Assembly: GCA_002450155.1 (NCBI GenBank)
Contig: DJYO01000018.1
Span: 1 to 20,431, forward strand
DNA length: 20,431 bases
Direction: 5' to 3'
Source: Mageeibacillus sp. UBA6976
Lineage (GTDB): Bacteria > Bacillota > Clostridia > Saccharofermentanales > Saccharofermentanaceae
The position numbers and the translations under genes are program-made. Below are positions 14,538 through 20,431 of the stretch, piece by piece (positions within the stretch are counted from its first letter, which is position 1; every line of letters begins with the position of its first letter). The notes under the pieces are model-generated. The model searched no databases and was not told where the DNA came from. It saw only the letters and a program-made list of their open reading frames with translations.

Positions 14538-14567
14538 TGCAAGAATTAATTTGTAATCTTGCATTTT
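14538..14567 (+). terminator. Weak terminator-like hairpin after the membrane-protein gene
   Basis: TGCAAGA (14538-14544) pairs with TCTTGCA (14557-14563) around a 12-base A/T-rich loop and is followed by TTTTG. The stem is short, so termination is probably partial. Confidence 0.4.
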
Positions 14568-14577
14568 GAAATTCCTA

Positions 14578-14606
14578 TTGCATAACTAATAAACTTGTAC
14601 TAATAT
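14578..14606 (+). promoter_or_regulatory. Possible gdhA promoter
   Basis: TTGCAT (14578-14583) and TAATAT (14601-14606) are 17 bases apart, giving a leader of about 100 bases before gdhA. The -10 match is only 4 of 6. Confidence 0.4.
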
Positions 14607-14665
14607 TACTCCGTCAAAAGAATTCTGACGCTTTTTAAAGAGCTTTCAGAATGACTAATATGAAA

Positions 14666-14698
14666 TTTTTGCTCTTGCAACTTGCAAAAACGAGCAAA
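14666..14698 (+). promoter_or_regulatory. Two overlapping, mutually exclusive hairpins in the gdhA leader
   Basis: TTTTTGC (14666-14672) can pair with GCAAAAA (14684-14690), or TTTGCTC (14668-14674) can pair with GAGCAAA (14692-14698). The arms overlap, so only one stem forms at a time. The structure ends just before the ribosome site (AAAGGCGG, 14701-14708). A second weak hairpin with a T-run (CGTCA/TGACG, near 14612-14635) lies upstream. It may affect translation or attenuation of gdhA; no known riboswitch is recognised. Confidence 0.35.
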
Positions 14699-14715
14699 TG
14701 AAAGGCGGCATTTTT

Positions 14716-16080
14716 ATGGATTACACAATCAAGAATGAGTACCTCAATGGCATTATGCAGTCAGTAATTGCCAAGAACCCTAATGAGCCTGAGTTTTTCC
14801 AGGCTGTTAACGAGTTCCTGACATCAATTGAACCTGCACTTTCCGTTCATCCCGAGCTTATCGAGAAGCAGGTACTCGAGAGGATCGTAGAGCCTGAGAG
14901 AGTTGTTATGTTCAGAGTATCCTGGATCGATGACAGCGGCAAGATCCAGGTTAACCGTGGTTACCGTATTCAGTACAACAGTGCTATCGGACCTTACAAG
15001 GGCGGTCTCAGACTTCACCCCTCTGTTAACCTCTCGATCCTTAAGTTCTTAGGTTTTGAGCAGATCTTCAAGAATTCACTTACAGGTCTTCCTATGGGCG
15101 GTGCCAAGGGTGGTTCCGACTTCGATCCTAAGGGCAAGTCTGATAACGAAGTTATGGCTTTCTGCCAGAGCTTCATGAGAGAGCTCTACAGACATATTGG
15201 TCCTGATCTTGATGTACCTGCAGGTGACATCGGAACAGGTGCAAGAGAGATCGGCTTCATGTTCGGTCAGTACAAGAAGATCGTTAATGAGTTCTCCGGT
15301 GTTCTCACAGGTAAGAAGCTTTCATTCGGCGGTTCACTTGCAAGAACTGAGGCAACAGGTTATGGTCTGTGCTACTTCGTAGACTGCCTCCTCCACAAGA
15401 AGCTCAATACTTCTTTCGAGGGCAAGACAGTTGTTATCTCCGGTTCCGGTAATGTTGCTATCTATGCAACAGAGAAGGCTCAGCAGCTCGGCGCTAAGGT
15501 TGTTGCTCTCTCTGATTCTAACGGATATGTTTACGATCCTGAGGGCATCAAGCTCGACATCGTTAAGGAGATCAAGGAAGTTAAGAGAGGCAGGATCAAA
15601 GAGTATGCTGATCAGGTAGCATCTGCTACATATACAGCTGATGAGAATGGTTCAAAGGGTATCTGGACAATTCCTTGTGACATCGCACTTCCTTGCGCTA
15701 CTCAGAACGAGCTCAATCTCGAGTCTGCAAAGACACTCGTTGCTAACGGTGTAAAGGTAGTAGGTGAGGGCGCTAACATGCCTACAACACCTGATGCTAC
15801 AGAGTACTTCCTTGAGAACAAGATCTTCTTCACACCCGGTAAGGCCTCCAATGCAGGCGGTGTTGCTACATCCGGTCTTGAGATGTGCCAGAACAGTGCA
15901 AGACTCTCCTGGACATTCGAGGAAGTTGACGCCAAGCTCAAGGGCATCATGACAAATATCTTCGAGACTGTTGATAAGACAGCTGCAGAGGTTGGTCACG
16001 AGAACAACTACGTTATTGGTGCTAACATTGCAGGTCTCCTCAAGGTATCTGACGCTATGATCGCTCAGGGCTGCATCTGA
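14716..16080 (+). CDS. gdhA: NADP-type glutamate dehydrogenase
   Basis: The enzyme aminates 2-oxoglutarate with ammonium to give glutamate, a main nitrogen-assimilation step. From the ATG at 14716 the product is 454 residues, usual for hexameric GdhA. It shows the substrate lysine K95 (GPYKGGLRLHP), the active-site lysine K131 (PMGGAKGG), catalytic D171 (DVPAGDIGTG), and a Rossmann motif GSGNVA (243-248) followed by SDSNG, which favours NADP. I prefer 14716 over an in-frame ATG at 14698 because AAAGGCGG lies 7 bases before it and bases before 14698 hold no ribosome site. Codon choice is strongly biased (frequent CTC, AAG, GGT), suggesting high expression. It is monocistronic. Confidence 0.94.
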   Translation: MDYTIKNEYLNGIMQSVIAKNPNEPEFFQAVNEFLTSIEPALSVHPELIEKQVLERIVEPERVVMFRVSWIDDSGKIQVNRGYRIQYNSAIGPYKGGLRLHPSVNLSILKFLGFEQIFKNSLTGLPMGGAKGGSDFDPKGKSDNEVMAFCQSFMRELYRHIGPDLDVPAGDIGTGAREIGFMFGQYKKIVNEFSGVLTGKKLSFGGSLARTEATGYGLCYFVDCLLHKKLNTSFEGKTVVISGSGNVAIYATEKAQQLGAKVVALSDSNGYVYDPEGIKLDIVKEIKEVKRGRIKEYADQVASATYTADENGSKGIWTIPCDIALPCATQNELNLESAKTLVANGVKVVGEGANMPTTPDATEYFLENKIFFTPGKASNAGGVATSGLEMCQNSARLSWTFEEVDAKLKGIMTNIFETVDKTAAEVGHENNYVIGANIAGLLKVSDAMIAQGCI

Positions 16081-16110
16081 TAAGACAACTTAATTAACGC
16101 CATTGTGAAA

Positions 16111-16145
16111 GGTGCTGTTTACCCTCCGGGGTAAGCAGCCCTTTT
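16111..16145 (+). terminator. gdhA terminator
   Basis: An 11-bp stem (16114-16124 with 16129-16139, one G.T pair) closes a 4-base loop, and TTTT follows at 16142-16145. It lies 30 bases after the gdhA stop. Confidence 0.8.
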
Positions 16146-16156
16146 GTTATGCATTT

Positions 16157-16188
16157 AAAAAGGCTTTCCCGAATTGAAGGAAAGCCTT
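16157..16188 (-). terminator. Terminator of the DUF3048 lipoprotein gene
   Basis: A perfect 10-bp stem (AAGGCTTTCC 16160-16169, GGAAAGCCTT 16179-16188) has a 9-base loop. Read on the minus strand, the hairpin ends in a T-run. It lies 22 bases past the lipoprotein's stop codon, back to back with the gdhA terminator. Confidence 0.82.
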
Positions 16189-16210
16189 GATAGTTAGTTC
16201 AGCAAAAAGC

Positions 16211-17410
16211 TTAAGGAGTGATCGTTGTCTTATCTCTCTGGCTCTGTCTTACCATGCAGAAGTAAGATGTGCCGCGGTTAACTTCGATCTCTTCGCCTGC
16301 TTCGTTAGTGATGATGATGGGTTCATGGATATCGTTCTTTATCCAGTTGATAGGTACCAATTTACCATCGCAGATATAATATCCCGATCCGCCTTCGTTC
16401 AGGAAATAGTCTGTTCTGTAGCCGTCATCAGCTGCCTGGACTCTGCCGTAAAGAACGAATACATTCTTAACTCTGACCTGCTGGTCGTTATTCATATCCA
16501 TCTGGGGATTTCCGTATTCGCTCTTGTAGTACATACCGTCTTCGCTGTTGTATTCAAATAGTGCATCGTCATTATTTGAGGAGAAATATACATTGATAGC
16601 AGTGCATGTTTCTGTAGCATTAGCGATATCAACAGAATTGTCCGGAACAAAGTTTAGGATCATGGGTGTCTCTTCGAGTCCTGTCTCAAGTGATATATCC
16701 TTGTAAGCAATAGCCTCAGCTATATGAGCACCGCTGGATACTGCAGTGTGCTCGATGGCTCTCTTCTTTGCCCATTTCTTATCTCTCCAGAAGAAGCATC
16801 CGGAAGGGAGTACAACATATCCGTTCTCATAGTCGGATGAGTCATACTTACCTGCGCAGAGATAATTACCGTCAACATGCTTTATATGATCGTTTGAAAA
16901 ATGGTTTACGGCTCTCGGTTCTCTGCCGAAGTGGACAAATACAGAATCCATTCCTGCTGCGAGATCTGCAGATACGAGTCGGGCAGACCTCAGTGAACCG
17001 ATCTCAGGAATAGTATTTACATCTGCAAATACGCAAAGAAGTCTTGTAACGCCGCCTTCAGTCTCGTATTCGTAGATGCAGTCAGCTTCGGATACGCCTT
17101 TCTGGGGGAGTGAGACGCTGACATTATTAACTACTACTGATACACTTCTAAGTCCTACATTTTCAGGATCCATATCCTGAAGTCCGGTTATAGGATTGAT
17201 CGCAAGATCGTTATTGGGATCATAAAGACCTGTAGTAGTCGTTGTCGTAGCTTCAGTCGTAGTCTCAGTTGTGGTAGTTTCTGATTCTGATGTCACTGCA
17301 ACTGATGCTTCAGTCACAGAAGCATCTGACTCTTGTGTTTTATTGCATGCTGCCATTGGCAGGACCATAGCAAGAGTCAGCAGGGAAGCGATGATTCTTT
17401 TTGTTTTCAT
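16211..17410 (-). CDS. DUF3048 (YerB-like) lipoprotein
   Basis: The 399-residue protein has a lipoprotein signal (about 1-21) with the lipobox M-A-A-C, so C22 is the lipidated residue after signal cleavage. A Ser/Thr/Glu-rich linker (about 28-60, with runs of Thr) leads into the DUF3048 region (about 70-399), recognisable from NPITGLQ, a VVVNN block, the EADCIYEYETEGGVTRLLCVF segment and the IGSLRSAR motif. The family includes YerB of Bacillus; its molecular role is not established to my knowledge, but it is an outer-face envelope protein. GAGGTG precedes the ATG by 5 bases. It is divergent from the LCP gene and monocistronic. Confidence 0.88.
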   Translation of the reverse strand: MKTKRIIASLLTLAMVLPMAACNKTQESDASVTEASVAVTSESETTTTETTTEATTTTTTGLYDPNNDLAINPITGLQDMDPENVGLRSVSVVVNNVSVSLPQKGVSEADCIYEYETEGGVTRLLCVFADVNTIPEIGSLRSARLVSADLAAGMDSVFVHFGREPRAVNHFSNDHIKHVDGNYLCAGKYDSSDYENGYVVLPSGCFFWRDKKWAKKRAIEHTAVSSGAHIAEAIAYKDISLETGLEETPMILNFVPDNSVDIANATETCTAINVYFSSNNDDALFEYNSEDGMYYKSEYGNPQMDMNNDQQVRVKNVFVLYGRVQAADDGYRTDYFLNEGGSGYYICDGKLVPINWIKNDIHEPIIITNEAGEEIEVNRGTSYFCMVRQSQRDKTTITP

Positions 17411-17439
17411 AAAAACACCTCGATCTTTAAGATACTTTG

Positions 17440-17448
17440 ATTATACCA
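17440..17448 (-). promoter_or_regulatory. Extended -10 promoter of the DUF3048 gene
   Basis: On the minus strand TGGTATAAT (17440-17448) is a perfect extended -10 element about 30 bases before the start codon. No clear -35 box is present. Confidence 0.55.
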
Positions 17449-17483
17449 TTCGTATAAATTTCAATATTAAATTCGTGTGTCAG

Positions 17484-17511
17484 TTGGAAATTTAGAAGTT
17501 CGGTGTATAAT
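17484..17511 (+). promoter_or_regulatory. Promoter of the LCP/pseudophosphatase operon
   Basis: TTGGAA (17484-17489) and a perfect TATAAT (17506-17511) are 16 bases apart, 44 bases before the LCP start codon. Confidence 0.7.
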
Positions 17512-17555
17512 ATGTAGGCTACTGTGCAAACTTATATCTTAGGAGATAGTTGTAT

Positions 17556-18620
17556 ATGAACAAGGCAAAGCGCTACATAATCAGAGTGGTTGCTGCTGTT
17601 TTAGGGTTGATAATCGGAGCTTTTCTATACTTCGTATATATATTTGGCGGTACATATGTACCGATCCCGATCGTTTCTGAGGACGAGTATGAGACCATAG
17701 CTTTAAGTAATGACGGAAGTCTTACCGGCGGCGATGTTTCTTCAGACTGGACTCAGGGCGGACATACGAGGCTTTATTACAACCCCGATCATCCTATCAT
17801 CAAGGTAGAGCAGAAGGATCCCAATGTTGAGAATATCCTCGTATTCGGTATTGATTCCCGCGGAGTTAATGATTACAAGTGCCGTACGGATGCGATGATC
17901 ATCGTCTCTATTAATAAGAAATTACATACTGTTAAACTGATTTCCCTCATGAGAGATACCGGTGTATATATCGGTGATACAGCAGATACGGCAAAGACCA
18001 ACCTGGATAAGCTCAACGCAGCTTATGCATACGGTGGTGTAGGCCTCATGATCAATACCATAAACAGATCATTTGGTCTTGATATCCAGAGATTCGTAAT
18101 GCTGGACTTTGGAAGTTCTGCTGATCTTATAGATCTTGTAGGCGGTGTAACCATTGATGTATCCGCAGATGAGGTTAAGTATGCAAACCACTTCATCGAG
18201 GAGATGAATGCCCTTAACGGTACTAATTCTCCCTTGCTCACATCAAGCGGTGTTCAGACTCTGGATGGTATCCAGGCTACATCATGGGCCAGGATCAGAT
18301 ACCTCGATTCAGATTTTGTCAGAACATCCAGACAGAGGACTATTGCCATGGCCATGATGAATAAGGTCGCCAACATGACATATATCCGTCAGGCTCAGCT
18401 GCTTAACGATTCAGCCGGAGTATTTGAGACCAACATGGTATCTTTGGACCTTATGCGTGTAGCAAGGAATGCGCTCGCAGGCATTGATAACGTACAGGAA
18501 TACAGAGTTCCTGCAGACGGACTTTATACAGTACAGAATAACCCTTGGATGATGAAGATCGATTTTGCTACGCAGAATCAGCTTCTCAAAGATTACATTT
18601 GGAGTGATGACCATGAGTAA
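17556..18620 (+). CDS. LCP (LytR-CpsA-Psr) family cell-wall ligase
   Basis: LCP enzymes transfer lipid-linked anionic polymers such as teichoic acids or capsule onto peptidoglycan outside the membrane. The 354-residue protein has a short basic N-terminus, one membrane segment (about 8-29) and an external LCP domain (about 92-300). Conserved residues include D100 and R102 (FGIDSRG), R110/D112 (CRTDAM), R133/D134 (LMRDT), the KLNAAYAYGG block (152-161), and ARIRY with following arginines (246-261) that bind the pyrophosphate. The ATG at 17556 is 8 bases after AGGAGAT; a TTG two codons earlier is too close to it. It overlaps the next gene by 8 bases. The polymer it transfers cannot be told from sequence. 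Confidence 0.92.
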   Translation: MNKAKRYIIRVVAAVLGLIIGAFLYFVYIFGGTYVPIPIVSEDEYETIALSNDGSLTGGDVSSDWTQGGHTRLYYNPDHPIIKVEQKDPNVENILVFGIDSRGVNDYKCRTDAMIIVSINKKLHTVKLISLMRDTGVYIGDTADTAKTNLDKLNAAYAYGGVGLMINTINRSFGLDIQRFVMLDFGSSADLIDLVGGVTIDVSADEVKYANHFIEEMNALNGTNSPLLTSSGVQTLDGIQATSWARIRYLDSDFVRTSRQRTIAMAMMNKVANMTYIRQAQLLNDSAGVFETNMVSLDLMRVARNALAGIDNVQEYRVPADGLYTVQNNPWMMKIDFATQNQLLKDYIWSDDHE

Positions 18621-20322
18621 GACAGTTGCAACATGTATTGCCGAGACTAACCAGGCACAGAATCAGCCGCAAGAGAATGTATTTTTCTTAACTCTCTCAA
18701 GGAAGCTAGAAGATTTCCCTAATGAGTTCTTAAGAACAGCAAGATCTACATCACCTATTCAGGTATGTGCCATCTTCTCAACTATCGGTCCTGATAATCT
18801 TTCTGCCGTACTCAATCTTGAGCTTAACAGCGAGCTTGAGAAGATAGTTGCTCAGGCATCCAAGCAACCTGTACTTGATTTCGAAGGTTTCTCAAATCAG
18901 GTAGTAAACACTCTTAATGTTAAGGTATGCAATTTTGCTGCCAACAAAGGTCATCAGTTCAAGACTTCGATGACGATGTTCGTCATCGAAGGAGATATCC
19001 TTAGAGTAATCCATCTTGGTATTACCAAGGCTGTATTATTCAGAGATCAGCGTATAATGCTCCTTACAGAAGAGCAGACAGTTGCACACAGATATGTACA
19101 GATGGGTACTATCTCAGCAGATGAAGAGAAGACTCATCCCGAGAACATGAACCTTACCCAGTATCTAGGTAAGATGCCTCAGGATGGTCCTGTCACACCT
19201 GATAAGAAGATCCACCTTAAGCTTAAGGATGGAGACGAGCTCTTTCTTATGGGTCTCGGTATTTCCCGTCTTATGCCTGCTCAGATGCGTAATTCTGTAT
19301 TGGTTCAGTCTATCTCTACAGAGCAGAAGGCAAAGCAGATGATAAACTCTGCTGTAAGCTATGGCGTTAAGTCGGGCCTTACACTTATAGATCTTAAGGT
19401 TGAATCTACATTCCTTCTCCCCGGTGATGCAGTCGTAAGCAGCAATCTGGCACAGCCTTCACCTGTACAGAAGGCAAATCCCGGTGCTCAGCGTCCCGGT
19501 AATCAAGATAAGGAAGCATACACATCCTTTGGTGACGAACCCAAGTCAAATGGTAACAAGGCTAAGTACAATGCTTCATCTGATACGATCAACTTTGTTC
19601 CCCAGGGTTCTGACGATGACAGTGAATCTCCTTTGGTAAATGAGAAGAAGGAGAAGATAATGTCTATCGTTATCCCGATAGTTATCTTTATCGCTTGTGT
19701 TCTCTTAGGCTTTGGCATAATGTTCCTTATATTCAACATGAAGAACCTTATCGACCTGAAACCTGAGACATCATTAGATAATGTTCTTGATGCAGGCTCC
19801 GTTCTTTATGTCGTAAATGACGGTACACCTGTATACTCTCAGGCAACAACGGACTCAGTTGTAATCGCAACTCTTCAGAGAGGCGACGTTGTTACTCTGC
19901 AGGAGGTTACAGACAACACCTTCACAAAGGTTGTTACAGCAGACAACGTAACAGGTTACATCATCTCCATAGCTCTTTCTGAAGAGGATCCTACATACCA
20001 TGACGAGACTGAGCCCATGGAATCCGATCCTACACCTACACCCACAGAATCCTCTGAGACAACTACAATTATCGAAGAGACAACTACAACGACAACTACA
20101 GCAGCAACTCAGGCAACAACTACTACGACTACAACTGCTGCAACAACTGTAGCCACAACAACTGAAGCCACTATGACTACAACTGCAGAAGCAACGAGTG
20201 CTTCTTCGAATAGTGAAACATCCTCTCAGGATCAAGATGAAACAGAACCACCTGAACCAGATCCTGAACCTGAGAATACTCAGCCGGCTGAACAGAATAC
20301 AGATGCTAATGCAGGTGCCTGA
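18613..20322 (+). CDS. Membrane protein: degenerate PP2C-like domain, TM, SH3-like domain, Thr-rich tail
   Basis: The 569-residue protein starts at the ATG 8 bases after GGAG (18601-18604), overlapping the LCP gene. Residues 1-285 resemble a PP2C (PPM) Ser/Thr phosphatase: a TSMTMF strand (118-123), an MGTISADEEKTHPENMNLTQ segment and a final DGDELFLMGLG block. The metal-binding aspartates are gone: GITK (136-139) replaces the usual GDSR, and GLGIS (214-218) replaces SDGLT. It is therefore probably a non-catalytic pseudophosphatase. A polar linker follows, then a membrane segment (about 350-374), an external SH3-like domain (about 397-452), a Thr-rich region (477-540) and an acidic Pro/Glu tail. 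It probably senses or scaffolds envelope processes with the LCP protein. Family assignment is inferred by eye. Confidence 0.8.
   Translation: MSKTVATCIAETNQAQNQPQENVFFLTLSRKLEDFPNEFLRTARSTSPIQVCAIFSTIGPDNLSAVLNLELNSELEKIVAQASKQPVLDFEGFSNQVVNTLNVKVCNFAANKGHQFKTSMTMFVIEGDILRVIHLGITKAVLFRDQRIMLLTEEQTVAHRYVQMGTISADEEKTHPENMNLTQYLGKMPQDGPVTPDKKIHLKLKDGDELFLMGLGISRLMPAQMRNSVLVQSISTEQKAKQMINSAVSYGVKSGLTLIDLKVESTFLLPGDAVVSSNLAQPSPVQKANPGAQRPGNQDKEAYTSFGDEPKSNGNKAKYNASSDTINFVPQGSDDDSESPLVNEKKEKIMSIVIPIVIFIACVLLGFGIMFLIFNMKNLIDLKPETSLDNVLDAGSVLYVVNDGTPVYSQATTDSVVIATLQRGDVVTLQEVTDNTFTKVVTADNVTGYIISIALSEEDPTYHDETEPMESDPTPTPTESSETTTIIEETTTTTTTAATQATTTTTTTAATTVATTTEATMTTTAEATSASSNSETSSQDQDETEPPEPDPEPENTQPAEQNTDANAGA
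20038..20222 (+). repeat. Low-complexity ACA/ACT-rich tract coding for the Thr-rich tail
   Basis: The tract consists largely of Thr codons (ACA, ACT, ACG, ACC) mixed with Ala and Glu codons. Such tracts encode stretched, often glycosylated cell-surface stalks and change length by slippage. A shorter analogue codes the linker of the DUF3048 lipoprotein at about 17230-17280 on the minus strand. Confidence 0.75.
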
Positions 20323-20361
20323 TAAACAGTTTAGGTATTAAGTTTCTTAAGAAGCAATAAG

Positions 20362-20389
20362 TAACCCCACTTCATTTGAAGTGGGGTTA
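20362..20389 (+). terminator. Terminator hairpin after the LCP operon
   Basis: A perfect 12-bp stem (20362-20373 with 20378-20389) with the 4-base loop ATTT starts 40 bases after the stop codon. The following sequence, TTGTTGGCTTTG, is T-rich but interrupted. I see no gene in the remaining bases to the end of the window. Confidence 0.75.
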
Positions 20390-20431
20390 TTGTTGGCTTT
20401 GTTATTCGTTATGCCGTTGGCATTAGTATCT

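Noticed and set aside
14698..14715. Upstream in-frame ATG for gdhA
   Set aside because: It has no ribosome site, and the AAAGGCGG that serves the ATG at 14716 lies within this short extension.
18565..18612. Earlier start codons (18565 and 18607) for the pseudophosphatase gene
   Set aside because: 18565 lies deep in the LCP gene and 18607 is only two bases from GGAG; 18613 has 8-base spacing.
19855..20235. Minus-strand Cys/Ser-rich ORF
   Set aside because: It is the reverse reading of the Thr-codon tract; its Cys/Ser repeats only mirror ACA/ACT/GCA codons.

Overview
The window looks like chromosomal DNA from a Firmicute of the class Clostridia. The evidence is the gene set (LexA, MutS/MutL with the DQHA endonuclease motif and no MutH, an LCP protein, a YerB-like DUF3048 lipoprotein), the strong AGGAGG-type ribosome sites, and the Thr/Glu-rich linkers in exported proteins. 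Ruminococcus-type relatives often carry such linkers. I cannot name a genus.

Layout. (1) 50-334: a two-tRNA operon (CAU, then Tyr) with a near-consensus promoter and an intrinsic terminator. (2) 335-2112: an accessory-looking patch. It holds an A/T-rich spacer with several small repeats and hairpins, then one gene (697-1848) for a double zinc-ribbon, TPR-like protein with a C-terminal DUF6273/C-type-lectin-like domain. The last ~130 bases of that gene are GC-rich, adenine-poor and made almost only of NNC/NNT codons, which is what a diversity-generating retroelement (DGR) variable region looks like. No reverse transcriptase or template repeat is present here. (3) 2113-4134: a metal-uptake operon of a Fur/Zur-family repressor, ABC ATPase and ABC-3 permease, behind a promoter with a good Fur-type box. 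(4) 4131-5558, minus strand: a penicillin-binding D,D-carboxypeptidase whose stop codon interlocks with that of the permease. (5) 5609-12614: miaB-mutS-mutL-miaA, four overlapping genes that couple both steps of tRNA A37 modification to mismatch repair. (6) 12805-14043: lexA (minus) diverging from a gene for an uncharacterised sigma-region-4-like helix-turn-helix protein, with a perfect 16-bp palindrome between them that is a likely LexA operator. (7) 14089-14535: an unknown one-pass membrane protein. (8) 14716-16080: hexameric NADP-type glutamate dehydrogenase with a structured leader and a terminator. (9) 16211-17410, minus: a DUF3048 lipoprotein. (10) 17556-20322: an LCP cell-wall ligase overlapping a gene for a membrane protein with a PP2C-like cytoplasmic domain that has lost its catalytic aspartates, one membrane segment, an external SH3-like domain and a Thr-rich tail.

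How the genes work together. Most of the window is housekeeping: translation fidelity (tRNAs, MiaA/MiaB), genome maintenance (MutSL, LexA), zinc homeostasis, and cell-envelope assembly (carboxypeptidase, LCP, YerB-like lipoprotein). The parts most worth following are the putative DGR target, the LexA-linked regulator, and the LCP/pseudophosphatase pair, which may form an envelope-sensing unit.
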